Origin: Rehmannia glutinosa
Taxonomy: Eukaryota; Streptophyta; Magnoliopsida; Lamiales; Orobanchaceae
DNA length: 64,000 nucleotides
Assembly: GCA_016081115.2 (NCBI GenBank)
Contig: JABTTQ020003030.1
Coordinates: 22,876 to 86,875 of the forward strand
Direction of reading: 5' to 3'
Below the pieces are notes generated by a model. It was not told the origin of the DNA. It worked only from the letters and a program-made list of their open reading frames with translations, and ran no database searches. Of this stretch, positions 1 to 10,610 are shown piece after piece. Positions within the stretch are counted from its first letter, which is position 1, and each line of letters opens with the position of its first letter. A program made the position numbers and the translations under genes.

Positions 1-45
1 GATCCGTCTTATGAATCTTACGGATCATGATCCGTAAGACGGATC
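1..45. repeat. Interrupted perfect palindrome, possible transposon end
   Basis: Positions 20-35 form a perfect 16-bp palindrome, and positions 1-10 pair with 36-45, with nine extra bases (11-19) in one arm. Such GATCCGT/ACGGATC ends resemble the terminal repeats of plant MITEs; a similar GGATCCGTCT lies near 1050. No TSD can be checked because the window begins here. Confidence 0.4.
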
Positions 46-111
46 CTACAATCCCGATCCGGATCCAATACCCACCAGTTAATTAAACAAAAAACTTTAG
101 TGTGTGCTGTA

Positions 112-150
112 TGAGCCAACCAGGAATCGAACCCGGCTTATTGTGCAATT
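112..150 (-). repeat. tRNA-like T-arm (SINE or tRNA relic)
   Basis: Read on the minus strand, this stretch has a T-arm: a 5-bp stem (CCGGG with CCTGG, one G-T pair) closing a 7-base TTCGATT loop, which also makes a pol III B box. No matching D-arm or A box lies at the expected distance, so this is not a functional tRNA gene. It is most likely a piece of a tRNA-derived SINE or a decayed tRNA. Confidence 0.4.
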
Positions 151-261
151 CCAGTATAACCATGAATATAACTCATTCCTTTAAAGAAAAAAAATGAATA
201 TAACTCATTCATAAATTTTTACAAATTCCCAAAGCTCGTCATATTTATTTTCATTCTTCAC

Positions 262-563
262 TGTACTAAAGAACATGATATTTTATCTCAAAAAACTGGT
301 ACTTTATCTCATAAAAGTGTTGTTTTAACTCTTGTCAAATATATTTTTCCTTCTTAGATGTACTGAATTCCTTATATGTGAATGTATTAAAGAACATGAT
401 ATTTTATCTCAAAAAACGGATACTTTTACTCATAAAAGTGTTACTTTAACTATATCATATTTATTTTTTATTTTTTCCTTCTTTTCTTTGTGACTATATT
501 AAAAAATATGATACTTATCTCAAAAAATAGATACTTTAGCGTATAAAAGTGTTACTTTAACTC

Positions 564-601
<38 letters not shown>

Positions 602-955
602 TATAATATATTAATAATTTGTGACTATATTAAAAAATATGTTACTTTATCTCAAAAAATAAATACTTTTACTTATAAAAGTATTACTTTAACTCTATCA
701 TATTTATTATTCATCTTTCTTTGTATTGAATTCATAATATGTGACTATATTAAAAAATGTGATATTTTATTAAAAAAAAACAGATACTTTTACTCTTAAA
801 ACATGATATTTTGTCTCCAAAAATTTATATATTTACTCATAAAGGTATTACTTTAACTCTAATATATTTATTTTTCCTTCACTGTAAGTTAATCATAATC
901 GGTGGCTATATTAAAAAATATGATACTTTATCTAAAAACCGATACTTTTTTAAAT
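262..955. repeat. AT-rich degenerate tandem repeat, unit about 100-130 bp
   Basis: A phrase of the type 'ATGATATTTTATCTC ... GATACTTTTACTCATAAAAGTGTTACTTTAACTC' recurs about six times with variable spacing. The copies are diverged, with indels. A (TA)n microsatellite sits inside at 569-598. No coding potential was seen. Confidence 0.7.
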
Positions 956-2112
956 CATAAAATCAACTTTAACCAGGAAAAACAGGGAAAAAAAGGGGGA
1001 GCGGTGGCTTTGACCCGTGGACTGGTCAACATAATACGCGGGTCAATAGGATCCGTCTGCGAATTTAGACACGTAAAAACGGTCCTATATGAATTTTTGC
1101 GTTAATTTAAAGGGGTGTGGTTTATGAATTTTATGAAATTGCTCGAATTTCTGAAATTGGTTGAGGAAATATTTGAAAATGGTTGGTTGTTGTGTCATGT
1201 CTGTTATTCTGAAATTGAATGATGAATTGGAGTCGTCATTGTTGGGAATTTGAAATTAAATTTGGGAAAATCGATAATTAAAGAAATTAGGGAAAATATT
1301 TAAATTTCAGAACTTTTTGGGTGAAATTGCAAGAAAAAAATCCAAAAGTCTTGGGGTAAAACTAAAAATTGTAAACTCCTTGGGAGAAACTGTAGTTTCT
1401 GGACAGCAAATACAATAAACTGAAATGAATCTATTTGCGGAGGATTTGGTGAACCACCAAATGCAAGATGTTTGAGTTTTTTTGAAGACTTTGTAATAGA
1501 GTTCTTGAGTTTATTGTATTTGCTATTTTAGATTATGGATTAATCTAAAACAGCAAATACAATAAACTGGAAATGAATACTATACAACATAAAGCCTTGA
1601 ATTTGTAGTCCTTGTCTTTTTCTATTTCCTCAGCTCATACTTTCACTTCTTTTACTTTACCAAAGTCACTTGTTGCTTAAAATTAAGTGTTTATTTGGGA
1701 GCACTTTTGAGATACTTATTTGGGAACACTTTTGAGATGTACTTTTGGATCTAAAAGTTCATTTCAATAAAAATTGATGTTTGGTGATTAATTTATAATG
1801 GACTTTTGGATAAGTCACTTCTCTAAAAAGCACATTTCAGGGAAGTCATAATTGGAAACTTTTTGAAAAATCACTTATTAAATCCATTTACGGAATAAAC
1901 TTTTGCATAAATGCTCCCAAACGAGCACTAAATTGTAATATGTAGGGCGTATGCGACAGCCATATATCCATTGCGAATTTAGGTCATGCAAATCCTTCCT
2001 AACCAAAAGGAAATGCTCACACATTTGATTATAAGCTAAATCGAACATACTTCGTTTATCCAAATTTATTATATTCTATTTGATTATTTTAGGAAGACAC
2101 TTAGTGCTGTAA
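956..2112. other. Gene-free interval
   Basis: No ORF, RNA or intact transposon is recognisable apart from the palindrome at 1403-1577. Short reading frames here look random. Confidence 0.5.
1403..1577. repeat. Long hairpin plus direct repeat of one arm
   Basis: Positions 1508-1568 form a near-perfect inverted repeat of about 28-bp arms around a short loop (TGGA). The right arm (1550-1577) is also present as a direct copy at 1403-1430, so one sequence occurs three times, once inverted. This looks like the remains of a small fold-back element. No TSD was identified. Confidence 0.6.
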
Positions 2113-2135
2113 GTGTAACAACATATGTATAGTGT

Positions 2136-2297
2136 TCTCTTTATTTGGGAGGGTTTGGTTGTATGTCACCAGACCCTATTATGATCTTGGCACAAGATTG
2201 ACATCTCGCGATTTACCTTAAGATCGGGCCGATGAAGGGGCGGAGTTGTTGTCCTCATACATACGACGTAAACCTAAAAAGTAAGTTATAAAAAAAA
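2136..2297 (+). mobile_element. SINE-like retroposon, copy A, with TSD
   Basis: A 162-bp element ending in an A-run (2290-2297) and flanked by a target-site duplication of about 20 bp: 2113-2135 against 2298-2317, identical except for an extra ACA on the left. It shares blocks with two other copies, at 5401-5583 (+) and 14484-14645 (-): a GG-T-TGTATGTCA-like head, a CGCGATTTACCTTxxGG-like middle, a TTGTTGTCCTC-like block and an AxGTTATAAAA tail. A tail plus long TSD marks retroposition by LINE machinery. The pol III A and B boxes are weak, so the tRNA origin is unproven. Confidence 0.75.
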
Positions 2298-2317
2298 GTG
2301 TAACATATGTATAGTGT

Positions 2318-2662
2318 GATAAAAAAGATAGTTTATCATAATAAAAAAAAGCACAATAATTACCGATCAAACGCGATTAGCGTCCCTAATTAGGGTAAAA
2401 GAAACAATTTGAATAGAATCTCAACTAACTCAACTGCAGACAATATTATGGACCCCTTGCTTTAATTTTATGATGTCCCTTTGAGGAATTCGCTACTATT
2501 TCAAAAGAAAATGCCACTTTTTGACTGGAATTAAATTTGAACCTAATACTTTATCCCCATTTTTATTTTTTGGAACATCTCAAATAAAACATAAAATTTA
2601 ATATTCTTCAAAATATAACTGTCTTCTCAATTGAAATATTACTATGGCACTACTCACTCCAA
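2318..2662. other. Gene-free AT-rich interval
   Basis: No gene, RNA or transposon end recognised. Confidence 0.5.
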
Positions 2663-2977
2663 CACTACAAGAAAATTTTGATTCTTAATTTATTTAATTT
2701 AAATGATTTTGTCACTAAATTTTACAATGACCTATAGAATACATAGAATAAAAAAATCATTTTCCTTCAAAGTATACCAACAAATTACCAACAAATTACC
2801 GACAGTTTTTCAATTACCGACAAATTTTCTGTAGGTATTTACCAACAGTTTTGGATTCTGTAGGTAAATATTTTGCCTACAATGGTTTTACCTACAATGA
2901 TTTTACCTATACTTTACAATTTTCTTAACATTTACCTACAAATTTTTCTGTAGGTAAACTGGTTTTTTCTTGTAGTG
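2663..2977. mobile_element. CACTA-type MITE with perfect TSD
   Basis: A 315-bp non-autonomous element. The termini CACTACAAGAAAA (2663-2675) and TTTTCTTGTAGTG (2965-2977) are perfect inverted repeats starting with CACTA, flanked by the 3-bp target duplication CAA (2660-2662 and 2978-2980) expected of the En/Spm superfamily. The interior carries repeated TACCTACA / TTTACCAACA / CTGTAGGTA motifs in both orientations, as in CACTA subterminal regions that bind transposase. No coding sequence; it depends on a transposase in trans. Confidence 0.9.
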
Positions 2978-3069
2978 CAACAATTTCTTTTATAAACAAT
3001 AATGTAAAATTGCTTAATACATACATTTTGTAATTTTCATCTAAAACTCCATATTAAAACAAACCCAAA

Positions 3070-3169
3070 ATTTGGGAATCGACCGGTGGTTAAGACTCTC
3101 AAACTAAAATCAGATTTTTGAGATTCGATTCCCATCACACTCACCTCTAGAAATTGTAATATAAAAAAA
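3070..3169 (+). mobile_element. tRNA-derived SINE
   Basis: An A-box-like GGTGGTTAAGACTC (3085-3098) is followed about 30 bases later by a B-box-like GAGATTCGATTCCC (3119-3132), the spacing of a tRNA-type pol III promoter. The element ends in an A-run at 3162-3169. It lies about 170 bp upstream of the E6-like gene's TATA box. No convincing TSD was found. Confidence 0.55.
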
Positions 3170-3352
3170 ACATATATAATTAATTTTGAATTGAAAGGAC
3201 TCAAAAGTTGGTGCACTCCAATAGACATTTTCATTACTCCCACATGCAACCTTTTACAAAATGTCATGATTTCATACCCCACGTTACTTCACATTTCCTC
3301 AATCCCCGCATAACATTTAGCCTAATTGGAAACCAAAATCTCAAGATTCATT

Positions 3353-3366
3353 ATTATATATATAAA
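3353..3366 (+). promoter_or_regulatory. TATA box of the E6-like gene
   Basis: TATATATATAAAC lies about 85 bp upstream of the chosen ATG (3443), placing the start site near 3390 with a leader of about 55 bp. The position fits a plant pol II promoter. Confidence 0.6.
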
Positions 3367-3442
3367 CAAGATCAATCTCCACACCAACCAAATCAAAACC
3401 ATAAAAATCACTTCGATCTTCTCTTGTTGTTCTGTCTTTGCA

Positions 3443-4255
3443 ATGGTTACATCTACCACACAATTATCTTGTTTCTTTCTTATAGTGTTGTCCACTTGTT
3501 GCCAAACTGAAGCTAGAGAAAGCAAGTTCTTCTCAAAATATGTTCATCTTAGCACAAACACCAACAATAATTATGTAACATTGCCTTTGTCATCACCGAG
3601 TCCAGCTCCAACTCCCATCACAAGCCAAATTAGCAGTGTCCCGGCCTCCGCACCCCCAGGGGCCGATCACGGCTATGCACCGGCCCCAACCGTGGCACCC
3701 CAAGCGGCCTATCACGGCTATGCACCGGCCCCAACCACGGCACCCCAAGCGGCCGATCACGGCCATCCACCGGCCCCAACCCCGGCACCACTAGTGGCCG
3801 ATCACGGCTATGGCCCGACCCCACTCGAGAGTGAAATTCCGTATTATGGACTTTATGCCAAGGAAACTAATGAGAAGAGCACCACCGTTGTAGATCATAA
3901 AGAGGCGGAGGAATTTTCCGATGAAGAATCGAGTAACAATGTGGATAATGCCTTCTGGGCATCGAATAATCAGAAAGGCTATAACACCAACGGCTACGAT
4001 TCTAATCATGAGGATGAGCCACAGGGAATGAGTGACACTAGATTAGTCGACAGTGGTAAGTACTATTACGACGTTGAGAACGAAAAGTACAGCTCGAGTA
4101 AACACGATTTTGTGGGGGAAAACAATAATGAAGAAGGATATTATTACGGTAATTATAATTACCGACAGAAGTCGAAATACGAGTTTGATTCCATGGAAGA
4201 ATATGAGAGGCAAGAGGGATATCCAGATGTTGAACAAGATCAGTTCATTCCTTGA
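3443..4255 (+). CDS. E6-like secreted proline-rich protein
   Basis: Single-exon gene of 270 residues. It resembles the plant E6 family, named from a cotton-fibre protein whose biochemical role is unknown. Residues 1-24 look like a signal peptide ending before RESKFFSK, a conserved E6 start of the mature chain. Residues 52-128 are Pro/Ala-rich and hold about 3.5 copies of a 15-residue repeat (ADHGYAPAPTxAPQA). An acidic Asn/Tyr-rich part follows, with the family motif GMSDTR (195-200), GKYYYDVENE after it, and a C-terminus EFDSMEEYERQEGYPD. The frame is open upstream to 3326, but that ATG lies ahead of the TATA box; 3443 directly precedes the hydrophobic leader. A cell-wall location is inferred from the signal peptide and composition. 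No frameshift; the gene looks functional. Confidence 0.85.
   Translation: MVTSTTQLSCFFLIVLSTCCQTEARESKFFSKYVHLSTNTNNNYVTLPLSSPSPAPTPITSQISSVPASAPPGADHGYAPAPTVAPQAAYHGYAPAPTTAPQAADHGHPPAPTPAPLVADHGYGPTPLESEIPYYGLYAKETNEKSTTVVDHKEAEEFSDEESSNNVDNAFWASNNQKGYNTNGYDSNHEDEPQGMSDTRLVDSGKYYYDVENEKYSSSKHDFVGENNNEEGYYYGNYNYRQKSKYEFDSMEEYERQEGYPDVEQDQFIP
3662..3826 (+). repeat. 45-bp minisatellite inside the E6-like gene
   Basis: About 3.5 tandem copies of a GC-rich 45-bp unit beginning GCCGATCACGGCTATGCACC. The frame is kept, so copy-number change would lengthen or shorten the Pro-rich spacer by 15 residues at a time. The GC content stands out strongly from the AT-rich surroundings. Confidence 0.85.
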
Positions 4256-5385
4256 ACATTATATATATGTCTTATGTTTGTGGAATAGGAATACAATTAA
4301 TATATAGATGAATTACAGAAAGTGTTGAGAATCATGTGTTGCTAAAACAAATTAAGCTTAACGGCTAGCAAGATTGTTTTAGATTATAGCTCCATGCCTG
4401 TTTGCACGACTTTTGTGTGGCATTGGCAATACCAAATTGATGATTGGAAGTTTGGAACACCTATATATGTTTTGAGATAGCAGGTCAATGGAGTATGTTT
4501 TAAGTTGAGACCACTTCTTTAGACCGAAACTTAAACAAGAATAATGAATAGATTATATAGCATTTTTACCAGTCCATTTCGTGTAATATTTCATCTTCTA
4601 TTTTATTTTAATAAAAGGGTGAATTACGAAAAATGCCCTGAGAGGTTTAATCTAGCCTAACCAAGAATCCATTACGTTTTGTATCATGCTCCCAAACAGA
4701 TGAAAATTTTATATTAACTCTCTCTTGCAGTTTCTGTTCTGTTGTGTGATTTTATCTAGGTACCTTTTGGCATTTACAGAAAAATGGAAAACGAAATAAA
4801 CCTAAGAGAAAAACTTTATAAGAAAATTACAAAGCTTGGACTAATTCTTATTCTTATTTATAATTTTTTTTGTATTTTGTATTTTTCTTTTTATTGTCTT
4901 TTTCTGCCTATTTCCTAATTCTTCTCTTTCGTTCTTTTCTCTTTTCTTTTTCTACATTTTGTATTTTCCCTTTTCTGTTTTTCTATTTTCTTGTGCTGCT
5001 TCCATTTTATTTTTTTAATACCGTTTTTTCCATCTTTTTTTTTCGCTTTTTTCCAATTTACCGTCTATTTTTTAGTCTCAATGTTTTCTAATCCTTTCTT
5101 TTTTCATTTGTCGCCTTTACTTTTCTGTGTTATATTTGTTTTCATATCTGTTCCCTTTATTATTCCCTATTTTCCCTCCATTTTGTTCTAGTTCTGCTCT
5201 ACTTTTACTATTTTTTTGTTACATCAATTAATTTCAATTTTCTTTTCTATCCCATTTTCCTCCAAAATTTACCATTTTCCCAATTTTGTCCCGGATTTAT
5301 CTCTCCGGTCGTTGCCTTATTACAGTGACCCACCGGCCACCACCATCACCGACCTTCCAACAACTATTCAAAAAGTAAAAACAAC
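4256..5385. other. 3' flank of the E6-like gene and a pyrimidine-rich tract
   Basis: An AATAAAA signal-like hexamer lies near 4610. From about 4850 to 5215 the plus strand is very T/C-rich with few purines; the apparent Phe/Leu-rich reading frames there reflect base composition. No gene recognised. Confidence 0.5.
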
Positions 5386-5400
5386 AAAGTATACCTTGTC

Positions 5401-5583
5401 TCGAACATAATCGTTTTCTCAGGAGGATACGGATTGTATGCGTCAGTGACAACAGACGTCGAACATTTGGCGTGCGTGCACATCCCGCGGTTTACCTTGG
5501 CGGCAAGAATGAGGAGCCGGAATTTTGTTGTCCTCAAAAAGTCGGGCGTAAGTGCAGGTTCGAGTTAAAAAAAAAAAAAAAAA
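5401..5583 (+). mobile_element. SINE-like retroposon, copy B, with perfect 15-bp TSD
   Basis: Second copy of the family at 2136-2297. It is flanked by the perfect 15-bp duplication AAAGTATACCTTGTC (5386-5400 and 5584-5598) and ends in a long A-run (from about 5567). Shared blocks are a GATTGTATGCGTCA-like head, CATCCCGCGGTTTACCTTGG in the middle and TTGTTGTCCTC near the end. The intact TSD and long tail suggest a younger insertion than copy A. Confidence 0.85.
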
Positions 5584-5986
5584 AAAGTATACCTTGTCGT
5601 CTATAAAGGTATATAATAACACTATAATAAAAGAAGAGTATGGGTTCATTGATTTGCTATTACACTTTTCTGGGTATCCACTATCTAGGGACCAAGGCAA
5701 GGGGCTGGCGGTGGCAACCCGCCTGCTCAACTTCAATTTTTTTCATAATTAGTATAAGTTTTTATATATAGATTTACTAAATTTTATAAATTTGTCTCCC
5801 AAAAAATAAAAGCTACCTATTTAATTATATCTATTAGTTTTAAGAGAAAATAAACATCGTCCACCTCAGGGACGGACGCAGAAATTTATTCTTGAGGGGG
5901 CGAAATCCAGGGGCGGCGCATATGGTGCCGCTGCACAGGAGGCCCTCCGGCGAGGAATTTTTTTTTTTTTATGTATATATATAATC

Positions 5987-6329
5987 AATGGCGGAGATAG
6001 TGGCCAACTCGACCCCTGGCCCCCCTCCTTTTCTTTTTCTTAAAAAAAATTACTAGGTAAAATTTTTCAAATTTTTTTTAGTTACTTTTTATTTGCATTT
6101 TTTTATCTGGCCCACCCCAATTTCTTGTATCAACCCACCCCGTAATAATTCCTAGCTACGCCAATTACGGTAGGCCGATACACAAAATTGGGGTGGGCCA
6201 GATAAAAAAAACTAAAAAAAATACAAATAAATATTAAATAATTTTTTTTAAAAAAAAATTACCTTAATTGTTTTTTTAAAAAAAAGAGGGTGTCGGGGCC
6301 CGGGTTGACCTCCCCTTATCTCCGCGATT
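5987..6329. mobile_element. Fold-back element with long arms
   Basis: Positions 5987-6029 (AATGGCGGAGATA...) pair with 6283-6329 (...TATCTCCGCGATT), and the pairing resumes inside (ATCTGGCCCACCCCAATTT with AAATTGGGGTGGGCCAGAT), so most of the 343 bp is one large inverted repeat. The flanks are TA-rich, which hides the TSD. A related end (GGCTCCGCCAT) occurs at 27374-27590. Confidence 0.7.
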
Positions 6330-6474
6330 GTATATATATTATTTATTGCTCTAGGCCCCTCGAAACCTTGGATCGACTCTGGCAAAATCAAATCTAATAT
6401 AAATAAAAACAAAACATACAAGCTTTTATAAGTAAATTACATGGAAATTGGGGGAGAGCACTACAAGGAAACAA

Positions 6475-7040
6475 TCAAATTCCAACGGAATAATTCCAAC
6501 GAAATAAAAAACTGTTGGAATTTTAGAAATTCCAACGAAAATTCCAACACCACACACAACAAATCGTTGGAAAATTCCAACAGTAATTCCAATGGTATAC
6601 AAAACCATTGGAATAAACTATTGGAATGTCCGTTGGAATTAAAATTCCAACGAAAATTCCAACCCCGAAATTTATCGTTGGAAAATTTCAATAGTAATTC
6701 CAATGGTAAACAGAATAGTTGGAATAAACCATTGGGAATACTATTGGAATTTTTACAATTTTAATGGAGATTCCAACGCTACAGCATACCACCTAAACCA
6801 CTCAACATATCTCTTGACAGAGCCGTTGATAGAGTAACTCAGATGAAAAATTCCGACATAAATTCCAACAGCAGACAATACTATTGGAAACAACGGTTGG
6901 AATTTTCGTTGGAATATTAAATTCCAACAGAAATTCCAACATCGCAACAAATTATTGGAAAATTTGCAACTCTAATTCCAATGATAAATTAAAACATTGG
7001 AAATACTAAAAATTCCAATGGAAATTCTAATATTCCAATG
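6475..7040. repeat. Left subterminal repeats of the first CACTA element
   Basis: Dense direct and inverted copies of ATTCCAACG / CGTTGGAAT and close variants, spaced about 15-40 bp. The same motif fills 10130-10610 and both ends of the second element. Such arrays are the normal binding region for CACTA accessory transposase. Confidence 0.85.
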
Positions 7041-7189
7041 AAAAGAAAATAGCAAAATGGATGTTAATTAAAAACTGATGACTATATATATTTTTTATAT
7101 TTTTATTTAAATTAAGAGGCGTTTGTTTTTAAAGAAAAACAGATGCCCTTGTACTCTACTTTAGGTATCATTTTCTTAGATAACCTTCC

Positions 7190-7448
7190 ACCTGATTAGC
7201 AAGCACCCACCCACCGCCATTTGTTTCTCTTGGACTTTCTTTTTGTGTAGCAAGCAGCCGCTCGCCGTCGCCTTTGCCGTCGCCGTGGAAGCACATGCTC
7301 GCCATCACCATCATCAGCTGCTCGCGCTCGTCGTCTAGCCTTCGAAGCTCCTACTCGCCGCTCGCCGCTCGCCGTCTCTGTCATCGACTGATTTCTTCAT
7401 GGCTCATCTCTTTCACGATTTCATCTGGTTAAGGTCAGAATCGATTCA

Positions 7449-7479
<31 letters not shown>

Positions 7480-8940
7480 AGGTTTCTTAATTTCATTGTA
7501 GACGTAATTTCTCATTTCCTTCACTCTACATTTCTGAGTTATTCAGTTGATAGTTTCAGTATTTTCGTTTATATTATATATGTGCAGACTTGATTGGAGA
7601 AAAGTTGTTAGGGATTTCGGGATTGAAGATGAAATTAGTACTCCTATTGAAAAATAAAACCTCCGAGCATCTCTCCTTGTAGGTTATATTCTTCCTCGGT
7701 TTCTTCATATCTGCATTTTATCACTTTATCGTCCTTTCTCCTTTTTAATTTTTCTTTTCAAAATATTAAATGTTCCTGATAAAACGGAGTATATTAGCAG
7801 AAGGTCATAGTTTAATTGATAAAACTCAAAAAACCAGAAAGTATGATAAACAATGAATTAATGAAAAACAAATAGTGACTGATTTCCGAAAGTCCAAAAC
7901 TTCTGTTTTTTTTATGTTAAATAAGAAGCATATATTGTTTAATATAGTGAAATTTTATGTTTGTGCTTTGAAATTATGGATATTTCTCTATGTTCTTTAA
8001 TTGAATTCTCTAATTGGATTTTGCTGACTGCGTAGTTTGTTTTACTTGCCGATTCGCCCATTTTTTGGGACCTGTCCTGCAGCTTGGATACACCAAGAAA
8101 CTAGAAGAGCGACATTTTCGTGGTGTCATCACTTTGGAGGTACTTGCTGCTGATTGCAATTAATGAGCCTCCAAAACATTATTAAAGGTTTAGCCATACA
8201 GTGAGATATTTCAACAATTTTTAATTATTTTACTAATTAATTTTTCTTTCTTTTAGATATTAGAGTTTGGCGTGATTCTCTTTTCTTTGAAGGGTAATGC
8301 ACTGATGCTTATGAATAATCACAGAATTTCGAATTCTTTAGTATTATTTTTAAAATTATTATGATAACTTATATATAGTGATAGTGAACTTATTTAAAAT
8401 CATCTAACTCCAAATGATTACAAATACAACCTTAAAAAAAATTAACACATCACTACCATGGGTTCACTGATATTGAATCTACAGTTCTTGAGTGATTCTC
8501 AGCTTCTAAGTAGAAAAAACAGTAAAGCTGAGAATCATTTTTTTAAGAGTTTGCAAACACTCTTATAAACAGTCTACAAAGATTCTGTTCTTCTCTGTTT
8601 TCTTGTCCTATCCTATGATTTCAAGTCTTGGTTTGTTTATTAATAAAGCTTTCATTCCTTTGATTTTTGCTAAATTAAAATGTTACTTTGCAGGTGGACA
8701 TGATTAGAATCTGCTCTTTAGCACTCAACTGAGAGACCATTTTATAAGAGATTGCCTCTAGGCATGTACATACTACAATCCTTTAAATGATTTTTAAAAC
8801 AAGGGCTAATGTGGTTAAACAGATGGGGGTGATAATTTTGTGTTTTTAGTAGATTGACTGTTTACTAAATCCACCCTAGAAATTGCTATCCAGAATAAAA
8901 TTCATTTGCTACGCATAACAACTATTTTTTTTTCTTTTCA
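7190..8940 (+). other. Probable captured leader and introns of the RING-CH gene
   Basis: The interval between the subterminal repeats and the first RING-CH exon has gene-like texture: a GC-rich stretch (7240-7390), a (CT)n tract (7455-7479) typical of plant leaders, possible exon borders near 7590 and 8140, and a TTTTCATAG acceptor at 8935-8943. It carries no CACTA motifs. That it is the 5' part of the captured gene is inference; it could come from more than one source. Confidence 0.4.
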
Positions 8941-8944
8941 TAGG

Positions 8945-9880
8945 ATGGATGTTAATATAGGATCATCATCAAGGAAAGTAGAAGAGTGTAGGATTTTTCA
9001 TGTCGAAGATGAAGAGTCAAACATGGAGGTGCCTTGTTTTTGTTGTGGGAGCTTGAAGGTTAGTGTCAAGAACTTTAAATATATAATATCAAATCCTCTG
9101 AGTTGCTGTGAAGTGCACACGAAAAACTCATGACCGCAAAGTCTAATTTTCACAAGGATTTTTCCCCATTGTCAAATCTTTTTAAGTCACCGAAATTCTA
9201 GTTTTGGATTGCATTGTGGTTTGGTTTTAGCTTGGAGCCTAATATAACTATTGCTATAGGAGTAGCATGATTATATCTCCAAATGTAATGGAACTAATGA
9301 TTATGCTAAATTCATATATTATGATGTATATGATGTGGGGCATTTTTAATAAAGGCATATGCTCATTGACCTGTCTTTTGAGTTCTGACTGTTGCATCAT
9401 AATTAGATGAATGACATTTGATTTGGGAATAAAGATAAATATTAGATATATTTAGTCAAATTTTATATCTAAACCTTCATGATGTCGTATATTAGAGGAA
9501 AGTGTTTCTGCACGTGAAATGTAATTCTGGAACGAGGATAGGAGCATCATTGTGCTTCAACAAAATTGAACTTCAATTTGTCTGTATTATATGTTTTTGA
9601 GTCATTGAAATTAATAAATGGTAACAATATAACTCAATGAAAAAATATCTATATATTGTTAACCACTGTTTTATATGATTGTCTTTTCTTTTTTTCAATT
9701 GTCTGAGTTTGGCAGGTACTGAATAATTTATTGGATATTTTGTAATATGGTAAGAGTGAAAATTCATGTTTTTTTTTAAGGTTGAAAATCTCTGCTTGGT
9801 GTTTTCGTTTTTGCAGTATCCTCACTGTAAGTGTGTGCAGAGGTGGTGCAATGAGAAGAGTGATATTGTCTGCGAGATTT
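8945..9880 (+). pseudogene. Captured RING-CH (MARCH-type) zinc-finger fragment
   Basis: Two exons of a plant RING-variant E3 ubiquitin ligase. Exon 1 (8945-9058) encodes 38 residues from MDVNIGSSSRKVEEC to CCGSLK. It ends at AAG|GTTAGT and joins exon 2 (9817-9880, after TTTTTGCAG), which continues in frame as YPHCKCVQRWCNEKSD to CEI. Together they cover most of a C4HC3 finger (C-F-C, H-x2-C, W-C-N-E). Two ligands are lost: the second Cys of the usual CRIC is Phe (CRIF, residue 18), and the last Cys is cut off where CACTA sequence begins at about 9880-9883. In such proteins the finger recruits E2 enzymes; the missing ligands make this copy non-functional as a ligase. Membrane segments of the family are absent. 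Confidence 0.82.
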
Positions 9881-10129
9881 TGGGGTTGATGAAGACGTGG
9901 GGAATGATGATGATTATGGAGACTGTTGATTTGTTTGTATTTGAAGGATTTGGAGGTCGTTGATGATATTGTTACTTTTAGGATTGTTGATTTGTTTCTT
10001 TTGTGTTAGACTAATTATATTGTACATTTGGAAATTTTGTTATCGGCTTTTTATGATATTATATTTTCACGTCGCTAATAGATTAACTATTTTAGAGGGT
10101 CAAAAGTATTTATAGAAACATTCTACCAA

Positions 10130-10610
10130 TTGAAATGTTTTTAATTCCAACGGAAAAAATCCGTTGGAATTGTTGTTGGAATGTTTTCCAACAAAAAAAA
10201 TGTTGGAATTTTTCCTAACTTCCAATGGAAATTATACTGTTGGAATTATCGTTGGAATTAATTCCAATAATATAATGTCGTTGGACATATCGTTGGAATA
10301 ATCGCTGGAGTTCATTCCAACAATTATATATTCCAATGGATTAATATCATTGGAATCATCGTTGGATTAAATTCCAACGGTATAACTCCATTGGAGTTGT
10401 TGGAATATTCGTTGGATTTTTTTCCAACAATTGGATATTCCAACGGATAAATACCGTTGGAATTACCGTTGGAATATTTTTCCATTGGAATTTCCGTTGG
10501 AATTTTGGCATTCCAACGGCTCATTTTCTGTTGGAATTTCCGTTGGAATCGATAATTCCAACGGTAATTAGTCAAATTCCAACAGATTTTTTCCGTTGGA
10601 ATTTGAATGT
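10130..10610. repeat. Right subterminal repeats of the first CACTA element
   Basis: About 20 copies of ATTCCAACGG and its complement in both orientations, up to the right terminus at 10622. Confidence 0.85.

Noticed and set aside
112..150. Possible tRNA gene
   Set aside because: Only the T-arm is present; no D-arm, anticodon arm or acceptor pairing.
3630..3824. Minus-strand repeat frame RDRPLGVP
   Set aside because: It is the antisense shadow of the E6 minisatellite.
4850..5215. Phe/Leu/Ser-rich plus-strand frames resembling a membrane protein
   Set aside because: Pyrimidine-rich DNA gives such frames automatically; the frames overlap each other and no gene signals surround them.
6426..6950. 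Asn-rich frames on both strands (NSNSNGIQNHW-like)
   Set aside because: They are translations of the CACTA subterminal ATTCCAACGG repeats.
7196..7384. Arg/Ala-rich minus-strand frame in a GC-rich patch
   Set aside because: No homology recognised; on the plus strand the patch reads better as an untranslated leader with a CT tract.
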